Shown piece after piece: positions 6,519 to 13,286 of a stretch of DNA of 13,675 bases. The stretch is from NCBI GenBank assembly GCA_026014905.1, contig JAOZHK010000260.1, positions 1 to 13,675 of the forward strand, in the 5' to 3' direction. This DNA comes from Candidatus Bathyarchaeota archaeon (GTDB lineage Archaea; Thermoproteota; Bathyarchaeia; RBG-16-48-13; GCA-020355125). The notes beneath the pieces were generated by a model, which was not told the DNA's origin, did no database searches, and saw nothing but the letters and a program-made list of their open reading frames with translations. Made by a program: the position numbers and the translations under genes. Each line of letters starts with the position of its first letter. Within the stretch, counting starts at the first letter, position 1.

Positions 6519-7625
6519 ATGAAGATCAGGGATATCACGCTGACGCATCTTATGCTCCCTCTTCCCTCGCCAGGTCTATGTCCCGGATGGCTGGGTGGAC
6601 TGAAACACTATCCATCATACCCTGCTCAGGTAGTTCAGGTATTTACTGATGAGGATATTACAGGTATCGCATTATCGGAACGGGTAACGCCTACTGTTAT
6701 CGACCTTGTCAAGCAGCAACTTACACAGAAAGACATTGATCCCTTTGAACTCGAACGATTATCATCAACAGTGGGGGGATTACCAGCTGGAGTCGAAATT
6801 GCACTTTACGATATCGCAGGAAAAATGAGCAATAAGCCCATCTATCAACTTCTCGGAGGATATCAAACCAAAGTAAAAGCTTATGCAGCCACTATCAATC
6901 TGAAAGAACCGGAAGAACGTGCAAAGGATGCCGTAGCCATCCTTGAGGCAGGATTTAAAGCGATCAAGTTACGAGCACATTTCCCAGATCCGATGAAGGA
7001 CGTGGAAGTTGTCCGCGCAGTTCGCGATGCTGTAGGTGATGAAATGGACATCATGGTTGATGCAAATCAGGCCAGTCATCGCGTTCCACCGATATGGTCT
7101 CATCGAACAACCTATCGAGTGGCGCACGCATTAGAGCGTCTGGAAGTTTATTGGCTGGAAGAGCCATTACACCGAGAAGACCTGAACGGTCTTGCTGAAC
7201 TCACAGCGAACATGGAAACGCTGATGATTGCAGGCGCTGAAAGTGAGACACAACTGCGACGCTTTCGACAATTCTTTCAGCAGGGCTGCTTTGATATTGT
7301 TCAACCTGATACAATCTGGTCAGGGATCTCGACTGTTAAGAAGATCGCTGTACTTGCGGAAGCTTTCGATAAACTGATTATCCCTCACACACACAGCATC
7401 TGTGGTCTTGGCTTAGCATCATCACTGCAGGTGATCGGATCCATATCAAATTGTCCCTACGTGGAATTTGGCTATGAACCTTCTATTATTACGCCAAAAT
7501 CTCGAGATCGCCTCTTAAAGGAGCCCATCCATATAGATAAAGACGGATACGTTCACATACCCCAAAGACCGGGTCTTGGAGTCGAACTGAATCAAGCATT
7601 CGTCAAACAATGCACCGTAAACTGA
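6519..7625 (+). CDS. Mandelate racemase/muconate lactonizing-type enzyme (enolase superfamily)
   Basis: This 368-residue enzyme has the two-domain layout of the family: an alpha+beta cap (1-120), then a beta/alpha barrel. The barrel shows K150-x-R152 (AIKLRAH) on the second strand, metal ligands Asp181 (MVDAN), Glu214 (WLEEP) and Glu241 (AGAES), Asp264 in QPDT, and PHTHS with His290/His292. Such enzymes take a proton from the carbon next to a carboxylate held by Mg2+, leading to racemization, elimination or cycloisomerization. An Arg in place of the second Lys of K-x-K, with His on the seventh strand, points to the His base acting in a dehydratase- or epimerase-like reaction; the substrate is unknown. 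The ATG at 6519 fits the first strand (MKIRDITLTH); an upstream ATG at 6474 would add 15 poor residues. An MFS gene follows 58 bases downstream and is probably cotranscribed. Confidence 0.88.
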   Translation: MKIRDITLTHLMLPLPSPGLCPGWLGGLKHYPSYPAQVVQVFTDEDITGIALSERVTPTVIDLVKQQLTQKDIDPFELERLSSTVGGLPAGVEIALYDIAGKMSNKPIYQLLGGYQTKVKAYAATINLKEPEERAKDAVAILEAGFKAIKLRAHFPDPMKDVEVVRAVRDAVGDEMDIMVDANQASHRVPPIWSHRTTYRVAHALERLEVYWLEEPLHREDLNGLAELTANMETLMIAGAESETQLRRFRQFFQQGCFDIVQPDTIWSGISTVKKIAVLAEAFDKLIIPHTHSICGLGLASSLQVIGSISNCPYVEFGYEPSIITPKSRDRLLKEPIHIDKDGYVHIPQRPGLGVELNQAFVKQCTVN

Positions 7626-7662
7626 TGCTCAGCTTATTACGCAAGTTCTGATTAAACAAAGT

Positions 7663-7669
7663 GCGCGCG
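7663..7669. repeat. (GC)n tract between the enolase-superfamily and MFS genes
   Basis: GCGCGCG sits in the 58-base gap and ends five bases before the GAGGAT ribosome binding site (7675-7680) of the MFS gene. It would be transcribed if the two genes form an operon. Confidence 0.55.
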
Positions 7670-7683
7670 TTAGCGAGGATTTG

Positions 7684-8910
7684 ATGCAATACATGTTGAG
7701 GTCTTTCAAAGTCCTTCGAAACCGTAATTATTGCCTATACTGGCTGGCTGAATTCCCCTACTACTTTTCCATGTTCTCGTCAAGACTAGCTCAAGGTTGG
7801 GTAGTGTACGACCTGACTCAATCTGCGTTTCTCTTGGGATTAATGACGGCTATCACGGGAGTTCCCCAAGTGATCATAGCGGTATACGGTGGCGTTTTAG
7901 CGGACCGTGTAAAAAAACAACAGCTCCTGTTTTATGTTCAAGTTGTATTAGGTCTTGACGCTCTATTTCTCGCAAGCGTTATGACATTAGGAGTAGTTGA
8001 GTACTGGCATGTGGTCGTTTATGCAGTAATTTGGCGAACTGCCATGACTCTAGGTTTACCTGCACGATTGGCTTTTATCTCAGAGATTACCAGTCGAAGC
8101 GAGTTTTCGGATGCTTATGCCCTGTATTATGTAGCGTTAAATCTCCTTGGCGTTATAGGTCCAGCCTTAGCTGGAGGATTTGTTGTACAGATAGGGGTGT
8201 CCGGCGTCCTCTTTGTGATAGCATTCTGTCAATGGATTTTTAATGCATTCTTATACCAGATTAAACCAAAATCCAGTGACCCTCACGATGACGAAGCAAT
8301 GCATGTTAGGCAATCCATGAAGAAAGATATTTCTGAGATTCTTCATTTTGCAACGCATGACATCATACTCTTGACATTGATCAGTGTGAAAATCGCACTC
8401 GCATTCTTAGCGATACCGGCGATTACTTTGATGCCTGCATTCAGCACTGAAGTCTTGGGGATTGATGCTGTTGGCTTCGGAATATTGCAAGCTGCAGGAG
8501 GAGTGGGGAGTTTTTTGGGGTCCCTGATTATAATGTCGACGAGTAACACGCAACGGAAACCCTTGCTTCTTCTCTTCACTTGTATCTTACGAGGGGCTGC
8601 GCTTCTACTGTTTGCACAATCCAGCACGTTTTCGCTGGCGTTACTGATCCGCATCGTTATCGGTGTCACGACCAGCACTTATGTCATGACCAATAGTGTC
8701 CTATTTCAATTAAGTGCAGCCGATAATATCCGTGGTCGTATGATGGGATTATATATGATCAGCTTTGACTTTATAGGATCTATTCCACTTAGCATATTGG
8801 CAGAAGAGATGGGTGTATCTGCAACCATTAGCGTAGGCGGCACCGTACTGTTAGTCGTCAGCATTATACTTGTTCTCGTTATCCCCATGTTCCGGAATCG
8901 TCGAATGTAA
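7684..8910 (+). CDS. MFS transporter, MFS_3/EntS-like
   Basis: This 408-residue membrane protein has about 12 hydrophobic segments. The opening VLRNRNYCLYWLAEF, the stretch QGWVVYDLTQSAFLLGL (37-53) and the cytoplasmic loop GGVLADRVKKQQ (69-80, the MFS motif A) match the MFS_3 group, which contains drug and siderophore exporters driven by protons. A central charged loop (KPKSSDPHDDEAMHVRQSMKK) separates the two six-helix halves. The start at ATG 7684 is supported by GAGG five bases upstream; a TTG just before it is less likely. It lies downstream of the enolase-superfamily gene, so it probably moves the substrate or product of that enzyme. The group is mostly exporters, but direction cannot be read from sequence. 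Confidence 0.85.
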   Translation: MQYMLRSFKVLRNRNYCLYWLAEFPYYFSMFSSRLAQGWVVYDLTQSAFLLGLMTAITGVPQVIIAVYGGVLADRVKKQQLLFYVQVVLGLDALFLASVMTLGVVEYWHVVVYAVIWRTAMTLGLPARLAFISEITSRSEFSDAYALYYVALNLLGVIGPALAGGFVVQIGVSGVLFVIAFCQWIFNAFLYQIKPKSSDPHDDEAMHVRQSMKKDISEILHFATHDIILLTLISVKIALAFLAIPAITLMPAFSTEVLGIDAVGFGILQAAGGVGSFLGSLIIMSTSNTQRKPLLLLFTCILRGAALLLFAQSSTFSLALLIRIVIGVTTSTYVMTNSVLFQLSAADNIRGRMMGLYMISFDFIGSIPLSILAEEMGVSATISVGGTVLLVVSIILVLVIPMFRNRRM

Positions 8911-8921
8911 CTTATTACGTG

Positions 8922-8935
8922 TACGCGCGCGCGTA
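8922..8935. repeat. TACGCGCGCGCGTA palindrome
   Basis: This perfect 14-base palindrome is identical to 13229-13242. It lies 12 bases after the MFS stop, in the gap between convergent genes, so it cannot be a promoter element for either neighbour. It is followed by AAACTCCAAATTAAGC, reminiscent of the TTTAAATTCCAG motif. The rest of 8936-9055 holds only a short direct repeat of TTCGATC (around 8967-8982). Confidence 0.7.
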
Positions 8936-9055
8936 AACTCCAAATTAAGCACTCTGATTAGCTCACTTCGATCACTTTCGATCGTAGGATTCATAACGTT
9001 GTTCTGAATTCGTGCTCCATATTTTTGTTCTACTAGCTTGCTACTCACGTCATAG

Positions 9056-9304
9056 TTAGAAACGGTTTTCCACCAATTTCCAGTTGTTATCGAGCCAAAT
9101 ATGACTTCGCATAATCGCTTTCGCAAGGTGTACGCCATATTTGCGTACAAATTTCGTGGGGACCCACTCATCATACTCATGACGCAATTGACGATGAAGA
9201 ACTCCAAGATCACGTGCAGGAGCATCTATCCATTGGTGAATGTCTTCCCCGGTCATACCATATCGGCGTTCAGTAAACTCACAATGTATCGCTCTGTCGG
9301 GCAT
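9056..9304 (-). CDS. Small basic protein of unknown function
   Basis: This 82-residue protein is rich in His, Arg and Trp. The middle, DIHQWIDAPARDLGVLHRQLRHEYDE (21-46, here joined from two blocks DIHQWIDAPARDLG and VLHRQLRHEYDE), followed by VPTKFVRKYGVHLAKAIMRSH, looks like a compact folded helical protein. The spaced histidines could bind a metal or nucleic acid, but I do not recognise the family. The ATG at 9304 is chosen because GAGGTGAG lies six bases before it; an in-frame GTG at 9313 overlaps that site. No signal peptide or membrane helix is present. The leader can fold so that the ribosome binding site is paired (see 9311-9356). It is followed by an empty gap and a convergent MFS gene. 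Confidence 0.65.
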   Translation of the reverse strand: MPDRAIHCEFTERRYGMTGEDIHQWIDAPARDLGVLHRQLRHEYDEWVPTKFVRKYGVHLAKAIMRSHIWLDNNWKLVENRF

Positions 9305-9310
9305 ATTGCT

Positions 9311-9356
9311 CACCTCTGTTTGTTTATGAAACTCAAAACTAGTTGAAGCAGAGGTG
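9311..9356 (-). promoter_or_regulatory. Inverted repeat covering the ribosome binding site
   Basis: On the - strand CACCTCTG (9356-9349) is followed 30 bases later by its exact complement CAGAGGTG (9318-9311), which contains the GAGGTG ribosome binding site of the gene starting at 9304. If transcription starts upstream of 9356, the leader could switch between an open and a closed form. A start inside the loop would remove the effect. Confidence 0.4.
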
Positions 9357-9431
9357 TTACCCTGAACTTGAACTGGAATTGATTTGTAATCTAAGGTGCA
9401 TCATCACGTATTAAGGTTCAGCTAATTACTA

Positions 9432-9441
9432 GCTAGCTTTC
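9432..9441 (-). repeat. GAAAGCTAGC at the stop of the exonuclease gene
   Basis: The - strand reads GAAAGCTAGC, and its TAG is the stop codon (9435-9433). It gives the protein a Glu-Ser end like those of the LEA14-like protein and the cupin. A further CTAG overlaps it in ACTAGCTAGC. Confidence 0.55.
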
Positions 9442-10218
9442 AAGTTTAATGTGTTGATTACAGGAACATAACGCATCAATCAAATATGGCAGCACTTTGA
9501 CGTCATCTTCGTTATATTGGATCACCGTTGGATCCAACGGGATCCCTGATTCGACGTGCCGCAGATATTGTAAGGCTACGAGCATGCCATCCATCTCTGG
9601 GTGCTGAAAGGGATAACGTAAAAACGCGCCAAATGCCTTCAGCGCGAACGTTTCGCAGGGAATAATGAAGCTTCTGCGGATCGCGAGACAGAGATCGATA
9701 TGACGACACGACTCCAACGGTGTTGTATCTAACTGATGCCGTTGCATCGCTTGGTGTAGAATGCGGTAATCAAAATTCGTTCCCGAGTAGCTAGCTAACG
9801 CGTATGTTGGATGTTGTCGGAGGATCCGCAAGAATTGGATGAGAATGCCTTGTTCTTCATTCCAATTATCAGCATATAATTGGACGACCTCGTCATGGAC
9901 CAATAATCCGATAAGCCACACTTTATCACAAGTCAGGTCTGTCTCGATATCGAGGTAGATTACATTGTGTGGGAGTATTTCAAAAGAGGCAATTTGCATG
10001 ATCTCTTGCTCTAGCATCGATCTGGCTCGAAGCTGAAATTTGCGTAATCGCGTAATAGAGATATTAGATTGCTGGGTAAGTTCACTCAACTTCGTATGAT
10101 TCGCTAATACTCCAATAGTCGATACGCCGCACGCTCGGAGTTTCGTGGCATACGCCTGACCAATTCCCCATAAATTATGAACGGATTGCGTCCTCACGTC
10201 ATCTCGTGAAATCTGCAT
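9433..10218 (-). CDS. Helix-hairpin-helix plus RNase H-like (YprB/DEDD-type) exonuclease
   Basis: The product has 261 residues. Residues 13-40 (VHNLWGIGQAYATKLRACG, then STIGVLA) form a helix-hairpin-helix of the kind that grips the DNA backbone. From about 85 the fold is RNase H-like: YLDIET gives Asp90 and Glu92, SGTNFDYRIL gives Asp150, HIDL gives Asp174, and YNEDDV gives Tyr235 with Asp238/Asp239. These are the four acidic positions of DEDD-type 3'-5' exonucleases, which use two metal ions. This resembles the YprB-type RNase H-like domain seen alone or fused to helicases and Cas4-like nucleases. It is predicted to act on DNA or RNA ends; the target is unknown. The start at ATG 10218 lacks a ribosome binding site. 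It lies 59 bases after the PH-domain gene and may be cotranscribed. Confidence 0.82.
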   Translation of the reverse strand: MQISRDDVRTQSVHNLWGIGQAYATKLRACGVSTIGVLANHTKLSELTQQSNISITRLRKFQLRARSMLEQEIMQIASFEILPHNVIYLDIETDLTCDKVWLIGLLVHDEVVQLYADNWNEEQGILIQFLRILRQHPTYALASYSGTNFDYRILHQAMQRHQLDTTPLESCRHIDLCLAIRRSFIIPCETFALKAFGAFLRYPFQHPEMDGMLVALQYLRHVESGIPLDPTVIQYNEDDVKVLPYLIDALCSCNQHIKLES

Positions 10219-10277
10219 GAGTTACATTAGTTCACGTCACTTCATAATAAGTGTTGGATCCAGGATTGGTCAATAGG

Positions 10278-10787
10278 CTAGTTGAGATGCTGTTTCAAGC
10301 TTAAGAGGAAATCGTCCGCATTATCTGGACTAATCGCGTACTGTTTTTCTTTCGTTTGAATATAGACGACGCGATCTTTGTTCGTCACGTACATCCATGT
10401 TTTGCCTATTCCAGCAATGTGAAATAAGCCAAAATACCCATATAATCCCCCACTACCACCTAGCCTCGCCATCTTCCACGTCCAATCAATGCTCTTTACG
10501 TCCGTTATAGCATCATAATGGATTACTATCGATCTTATTGCCCTTTGAATAATCACCCCGTTCGAAGCCAATACATAGCTTTTCGGAGAGAAAAGATAGG
10601 TCACACCAAGAATAATGATGGTTATGCTGATTAGTAGAATTCCTGTCGTTAATCGAATCTCTGGTGATACCGGTGTTGAAAAAATAGTAAATAGTATTAT
10701 TCCATCAATAACCGGTAGAAAGATCCAGAGAGAAAAAGTGACAGTTTTCACTAATTGATCATAAGACGCTGTCGAATAAACCTTCAT
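10278..10787 (-). CDS. Membrane protein with C-terminal bacterial PH-like domain
   Basis: This 169-residue protein has two membrane helices near the N-terminus (about 15-37 and 46-66) with a short loop between them. A domain of about 100 residues follows, resembling the bacterial PH domain group that carries RLGGSGGLYGYFG (108-120) in its middle, a strand such as RVVYIQT, and the ending AISPDNADDFLLSLK (151-165). In related proteins the PH-like part faces the cytoplasm, but its ligand is unknown. The ATG at 10787 begins MKVYSTAS, a common opening for such proteins; no ribosome binding site is visible. The gene probably leads a short operon with the exonuclease, although the two functions have no obvious link. 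Confidence 0.75.
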   Translation of the reverse strand: MKVYSTASYDQLVKTVTFSLWIFLPVIDGIILFTIFSTPVSPEIRLTTGILLISITIIILGVTYLFSPKSYVLASNGVIIQRAIRSIVIHYDAITDVKSIDWTWKMARLGGSGGLYGYFGLFHIAGIGKTWMYVTNKDRVVYIQTKEKQYAISPDNADDFLLSLKQHLN

Positions 10788-10871
10788 AGGTACTTGATCA
10801 GGTAAACTAACATTTTAATCATATTCAGCAGGAGTAAACTAGCTACGATGTATTATCATCTCGTAATGTAT

Positions 10872-11243
10872 CTAGATAGGATTTGGAATTTCCCATCGAC
10901 TGTCTTCGCCTGCACTCGTCCAACGACCACCCACTTCATCCACTTTCGCGTTGATCGCAAGCCACATGTCCCGTTCCAAGTATTGCTTCCGTCGAATCAC
11001 GATGACATTCTCTTCCTGCGAAAACTCCAAGACCTCAAGCTGGTCATCCTCGAACACCCGCATGACCTCCGCAACGGTGATGCCAGACGTGGATTCACTT
11101 TCAATGGGTGGCGTAATCTCAAGTGATCCATTAATGATTTCCAAAAACGCAGTTAGTTTCTGCTTATCAACCTCGTTCCGCATCAATGCTTCGTGGAGCC
11201 ATGCCCGCATTTTCCCGAGTTCGTTACTGATTTCAGTATTCAT
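10872..11243 (-). CDS. Uncharacterised 123-residue soluble protein
   Basis: I do not recognise this protein. It is acidic and soluble, with helical N-terminal and central parts (MNTEISNELGKMRAWLHEAL and VAEVMRVFEDDQLEVLEF) and a short strand NVIVIRRKQYL (79-89). The C-terminal segment VDEVGGRWTSAGEDSRWEIP (101-120) is compact and tryptophan-rich and looks like the best-conserved part. There is no signal peptide and no cysteine. The frame is open and of normal composition with an ATG start, and the reading on the other strand is not protein-like, so I take it as genuine. It lies between the cupin and the PH-domain gene, with gaps of about 80 bases on both sides. A CTAGCTA sequence in the downstream gap (near 10839) belongs to the motif group seen elsewhere. 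Confidence 0.65.
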   Translation of the reverse strand: MNTEISNELGKMRAWLHEALMRNEVDKQKLTAFLEIINGSLEITPPIESESTSGITVAEVMRVFEDDQLEVLEFSQEENVIVIRRKQYLERDMWLAINAKVDEVGGRWTSAGEDSRWEIPNPI

Positions 11244-11325
11244 GGTCTTTCGTCAATCTATCAATAGTAAATGTGTCAGTTATACTTTCTGAGCTGGCTC
11301 GTTACGACGCTCACTTATTTCAAAA

Positions 11326-11688
11326 CTAGCTTTCGACTTCGATGCGATCAGGATCTAACGGCGCGTAGATCTCAATCATTTTAAATCCTTCACTGCCCGT
11401 ACGTATGATACCGTGCCGATCACCTGGCGGGATAAACACCACGGTGTTCGGGGATAACTGGTGTTCCTTACCATTTAACGACAACGTGGCACTGCCTTCT
11501 AAGGCAAGATATGCCTCTTCGCGCTGTTCATGATAATGGATCACTGATGCCTGCATGTTGGGCTCAAACTCGATCAGCATCATGGCCATATGATCTGCAC
11601 CGATGGTGTCATTAATCAGGAGATGCATGATGCGCTGTCCTGGCCAGATGATAGTCTTTGTATCTTTCACGTGATAGATGGTACCCAT
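11326..11688 (-). CDS. Single-domain cupin protein
   Basis: This 120-residue protein is the size of a one-domain cupin beta barrel. Cupin motif 1 is seen as HYHEQREEAYLALEG (51-65), giving metal ligands His51, His53 and Glu57 or Glu58; motif 2 is VFIPPGDRHGI (84-94) with His92. All four usual ligands are present, so it should bind one divalent metal such as Mn, Fe, Ni or Zn. Small cupins of this type may be sugar isomerases, oxygenases or simple binding proteins; the substrate cannot be told. The ATG at 11688 follows AGGAG (11702-11698 on this strand) by nine bases. The last bases are GAAAGCTAG, so the C-terminus is again Glu-Ser. The gene is divergent from the small ORF at 11805, with a CG tract in between. 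Confidence 0.85.
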   Translation of the reverse strand: MGTIYHVKDTKTIIWPGQRIMHLLINDTIGADHMAMMLIEFEPNMQASVIHYHEQREEAYLALEGSATLSLNGKEHQLSPNTVVFIPPGDRHGIIRTGSEGFKMIEIYAPLDPDRIEVES

Positions 11689-11731
11689 ACCCGTTCGCTC
11701 CTGTTGAAATAAACGCGGGGAACATCAATTA

Positions 11732-11747
11732 AGCGTTTCTTAACGCT
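11732..11747. other. Hairpin AGCGTT-TCTT-AACGCT
   Basis: A 6-base stem with a 4-base loop directly touches the CG tract at 11749. It lies between divergent starts, about 45 bases from the cupin start, and could be a regulatory site. Confidence 0.35.
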
Positions 11748-11770
11748 ACGCGCGCGCGTTTAAATTCCAG
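11747..11770. repeat. TACGCGCGCGCGTT tract with attached TTTAAATTCCAG motif
   Basis: The CG core is 11749-11758. It runs directly into GTTTAAATTCCAG, joining two of the recurrent gap motifs. The core ends 46 bases before the ATG at 11805, the same distance as the tract at 13231-13240 from the ATG at 13287. Confidence 0.65.
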
Positions 11771-11804
11771 CTCACCCTATCTCTTGCACAGAGGTGATTT
11801 TGAT

Positions 11805-12134
11805 ATGACAAGTATTGAGACAGTTTCAATTGTGATTGCAGCGGTCAGCGTTGTAATCGGAGTAATACGCGCGCGCAATAAATCTATGCCAATGCCATCG
11901 CGGACTCACGCGATCGGGCGTACTCATTCATTTAATATGCACTGCGAGTTTAAGGATTATCAATGCAATGGCGGAAATCATGAGAGAGATCATAAAAACT
12001 GCGTTAAATCCAAAAGAAGCTGCGACATAGCCCGCCACAATGGGAGCCACAGCACCCATAATACTACCAGGAAGAAAATAAAGCGCATATCCAAGCCCAC
12101 GACGTCGTCGAGGAGTGAGCTGTGCCATAATTGA
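11805..12134 (+). pseudogene. Truncated small membrane protein ORF
   Basis: The start looks genuine: a GAGGTGA ribosome binding site (11791-11797) lies seven bases before the ATG. The first 21 residues (MTSIETVSIVIAAVSVVIGVI) form one membrane helix, like the N-terminal anchor common in archaeal proteins of about 150-200 residues that continue with a charged helical domain. Here a CG tract (11868-11876) begins right after that helix, and the frame then becomes Ser/His/Arg-rich, low in hydrophobics, and antisense to the end of the MFS gene (11928 onward). I therefore read only 11805 to about 11880 as original gene, and the rest as an accidental open frame to 12134. A working one-helix micropeptide is possible. 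Confidence 0.45.
11868..11876. repeat. (CG)n tract inside the truncated ORF
   Basis: CGCGCGCGC preceded by TA sits exactly where the membrane-helix coding of the small ORF stops. It is the only CG tract inside a frame with a credible start. Confidence 0.6.
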
Positions 12135-13136
12135 AGACCGCGCAGCCATTACCAGAGTGCCGCAGAACCCAGAGGCGATATAGAACGCAATGAATCCTGT
12201 CACCTCTGGTTGAACAAGCGCGATACTGAGGAGAACATAACTGACGACAAGGAGATTGAAGAGCCAGCGTTTTTCCCCATATCGTGCTGCCAAGTAGCCG
12301 CCAAGAGGAGCCGCTACAAAGCCTAATAAGGTGCGGCTCGAAGAGACAAACGAGGCCACTGCAATACTGAGTTGTCGGACGTCCTGTAGATAAAGGACCA
12401 AGAAGGTTGAAATCATCGAGCCAGCCATCATTCGGAGCCCAGAAAACACGAGAAACATGACTAGGTTCGAGGTCAGAAATCGATCGGGTGAAGAGTCCAT
12501 ATTGACTGAGGGACGGGATTCATCGTCGAAGGTCGTTTTTGTCTCTTTGAGAGTCAATACCATTGCCAGAGCTGCAAACATTGGACCTGTTAACAGCAGA
12601 TAGACGTTCCGCCACGCCAATCCAAGCACCCCGATCACCAAACTGACGGTCAATGGACCAAGCCCATGTCCGAGTGTTCCCCCAGCACCATGTATTCCTA
12701 AAGCCTTTGAACGATCAGATGGACGAAAGAGATTCGTCGTATAACTGTACGACGCAGGGTGATAGATCGTTGTATTAACATAAACGAGGCTGATCGCAAT
12801 AATGAAAGTAAATAAATTGATTGTCTGACTTGCCAAGATTGCACCAATCGTTGCTACAAGAAAACTAGCAATCAACATCTTTTTCGCTCCAATGCGATCA
12901 GACAGTAATCCTGTAGGAATCGCAAGTAAAGCTTGACAGAGAGGGGGAATCGCAGCGATGATACCGAGTTGTGTCAAAGAGATATCAAATTCCTCACGAA
13001 GTAAAGAAAAAATGGAGGTGTGAATGCCCTGAAACGCGTGTGTTAGCACATGGGTGACGGTCATGATGAGCAAAGTATAACTGAGGAGGGAAATAGGTGT
13101 GATATCTCGGTTATCCACGGTACCATCAACGTACAC
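11928..13136 (-). CDS. MFS transporter, fosmidomycin-resistance (Fsr)-like
   Basis: This 402-residue protein has about 12 membrane helices. The motif A loop GLLSDRIGAKK lies at 76-86. The stretch IYHPASYSY (124-132) followed by GIHGAGGTLGHGLGP (147-161) is characteristic of the Fsr-like branch, whose known bacterial member exports fosmidomycin. A second motif A-like loop, GGYLAARYGEKR, opens the second half, and a charged linker (KETKTTFDDESRPS) separates the halves. It is probably a proton-driven exporter or carboxylate/phosphonate transporter; the substrate is unknown. The start is GTG at 13136 with no ribosome binding site; the next in-frame ATG would remove the first residues before helix 1 and is possible. 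It is divergent from the enolase-superfamily gene at 13287, suggesting shared control. Its 3' end overlaps the degenerate ORF from 11805. Confidence 0.85.
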   Translation of the reverse strand: MYVDGTVDNRDITPISLLSYTLLIMTVTHVLTHAFQGIHTSIFSLLREEFDISLTQLGIIAAIPPLCQALLAIPTGLLSDRIGAKKMLIASFLVATIGAILASQTINLFTFIIAISLVYVNTTIYHPASYSYTTNLFRPSDRSKALGIHGAGGTLGHGLGPLTVSLVIGVLGLAWRNVYLLLTGPMFAALAMVLTLKETKTTFDDESRPSVNMDSSPDRFLTSNLVMFLVFSGLRMMAGSMISTFLVLYLQDVRQLSIAVASFVSSSRTLLGFVAAPLGGYLAARYGEKRWLFNLLVVSYVLLSIALVQPEVTGFIAFYIASGFCGTLVMAARSSIMAQLTPRRRRGLGYALYFLPGSIMGAVAPIVAGYVAASFGFNAVFMISLMISAIALIILKLAVHIK

Positions 13137-13228
13137 TAGAAGAAGCAGGTCAAGTATAAGTCACTTCCTCAGTATTGGCTAAAGGAGCACAAAGAGAATG
13201 TGTGCACGAATTTGTCATTCAATATACA

Positions 13229-13242
13229 TACGCGCGCGCGTA
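13229..13242. repeat. TACGCGCGCGCGTA palindrome in a divergent promoter region
   Basis: This perfect 14-base palindrome, identical to 8922-8935, lies between the MFS gene (-) and the enolase-superfamily gene (+). The CG core ends 46 bases before the ATG at 13287. Confidence 0.7.
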
Positions 13243-13286
13243 ACGTTAAATGTCTACTATTCGTAATATTGAAAGCGGTGTAGTAA

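Noticed and set aside
8570..8585. 16-base string TTCTCTTCACTTGTAT identical to 571-586
   Set aside because: It lies inside the MFS coding region and encodes a normal helix segment. A 16-base match is unusual by simple base counting, but the pyrimidine-rich composition makes chance plausible.
8851..9225. 124-codon frame on - strand
   Set aside because: It overlaps both the MFS 3' end and the 82-residue gene in another frame, and its sequence does not resemble a folded protein.
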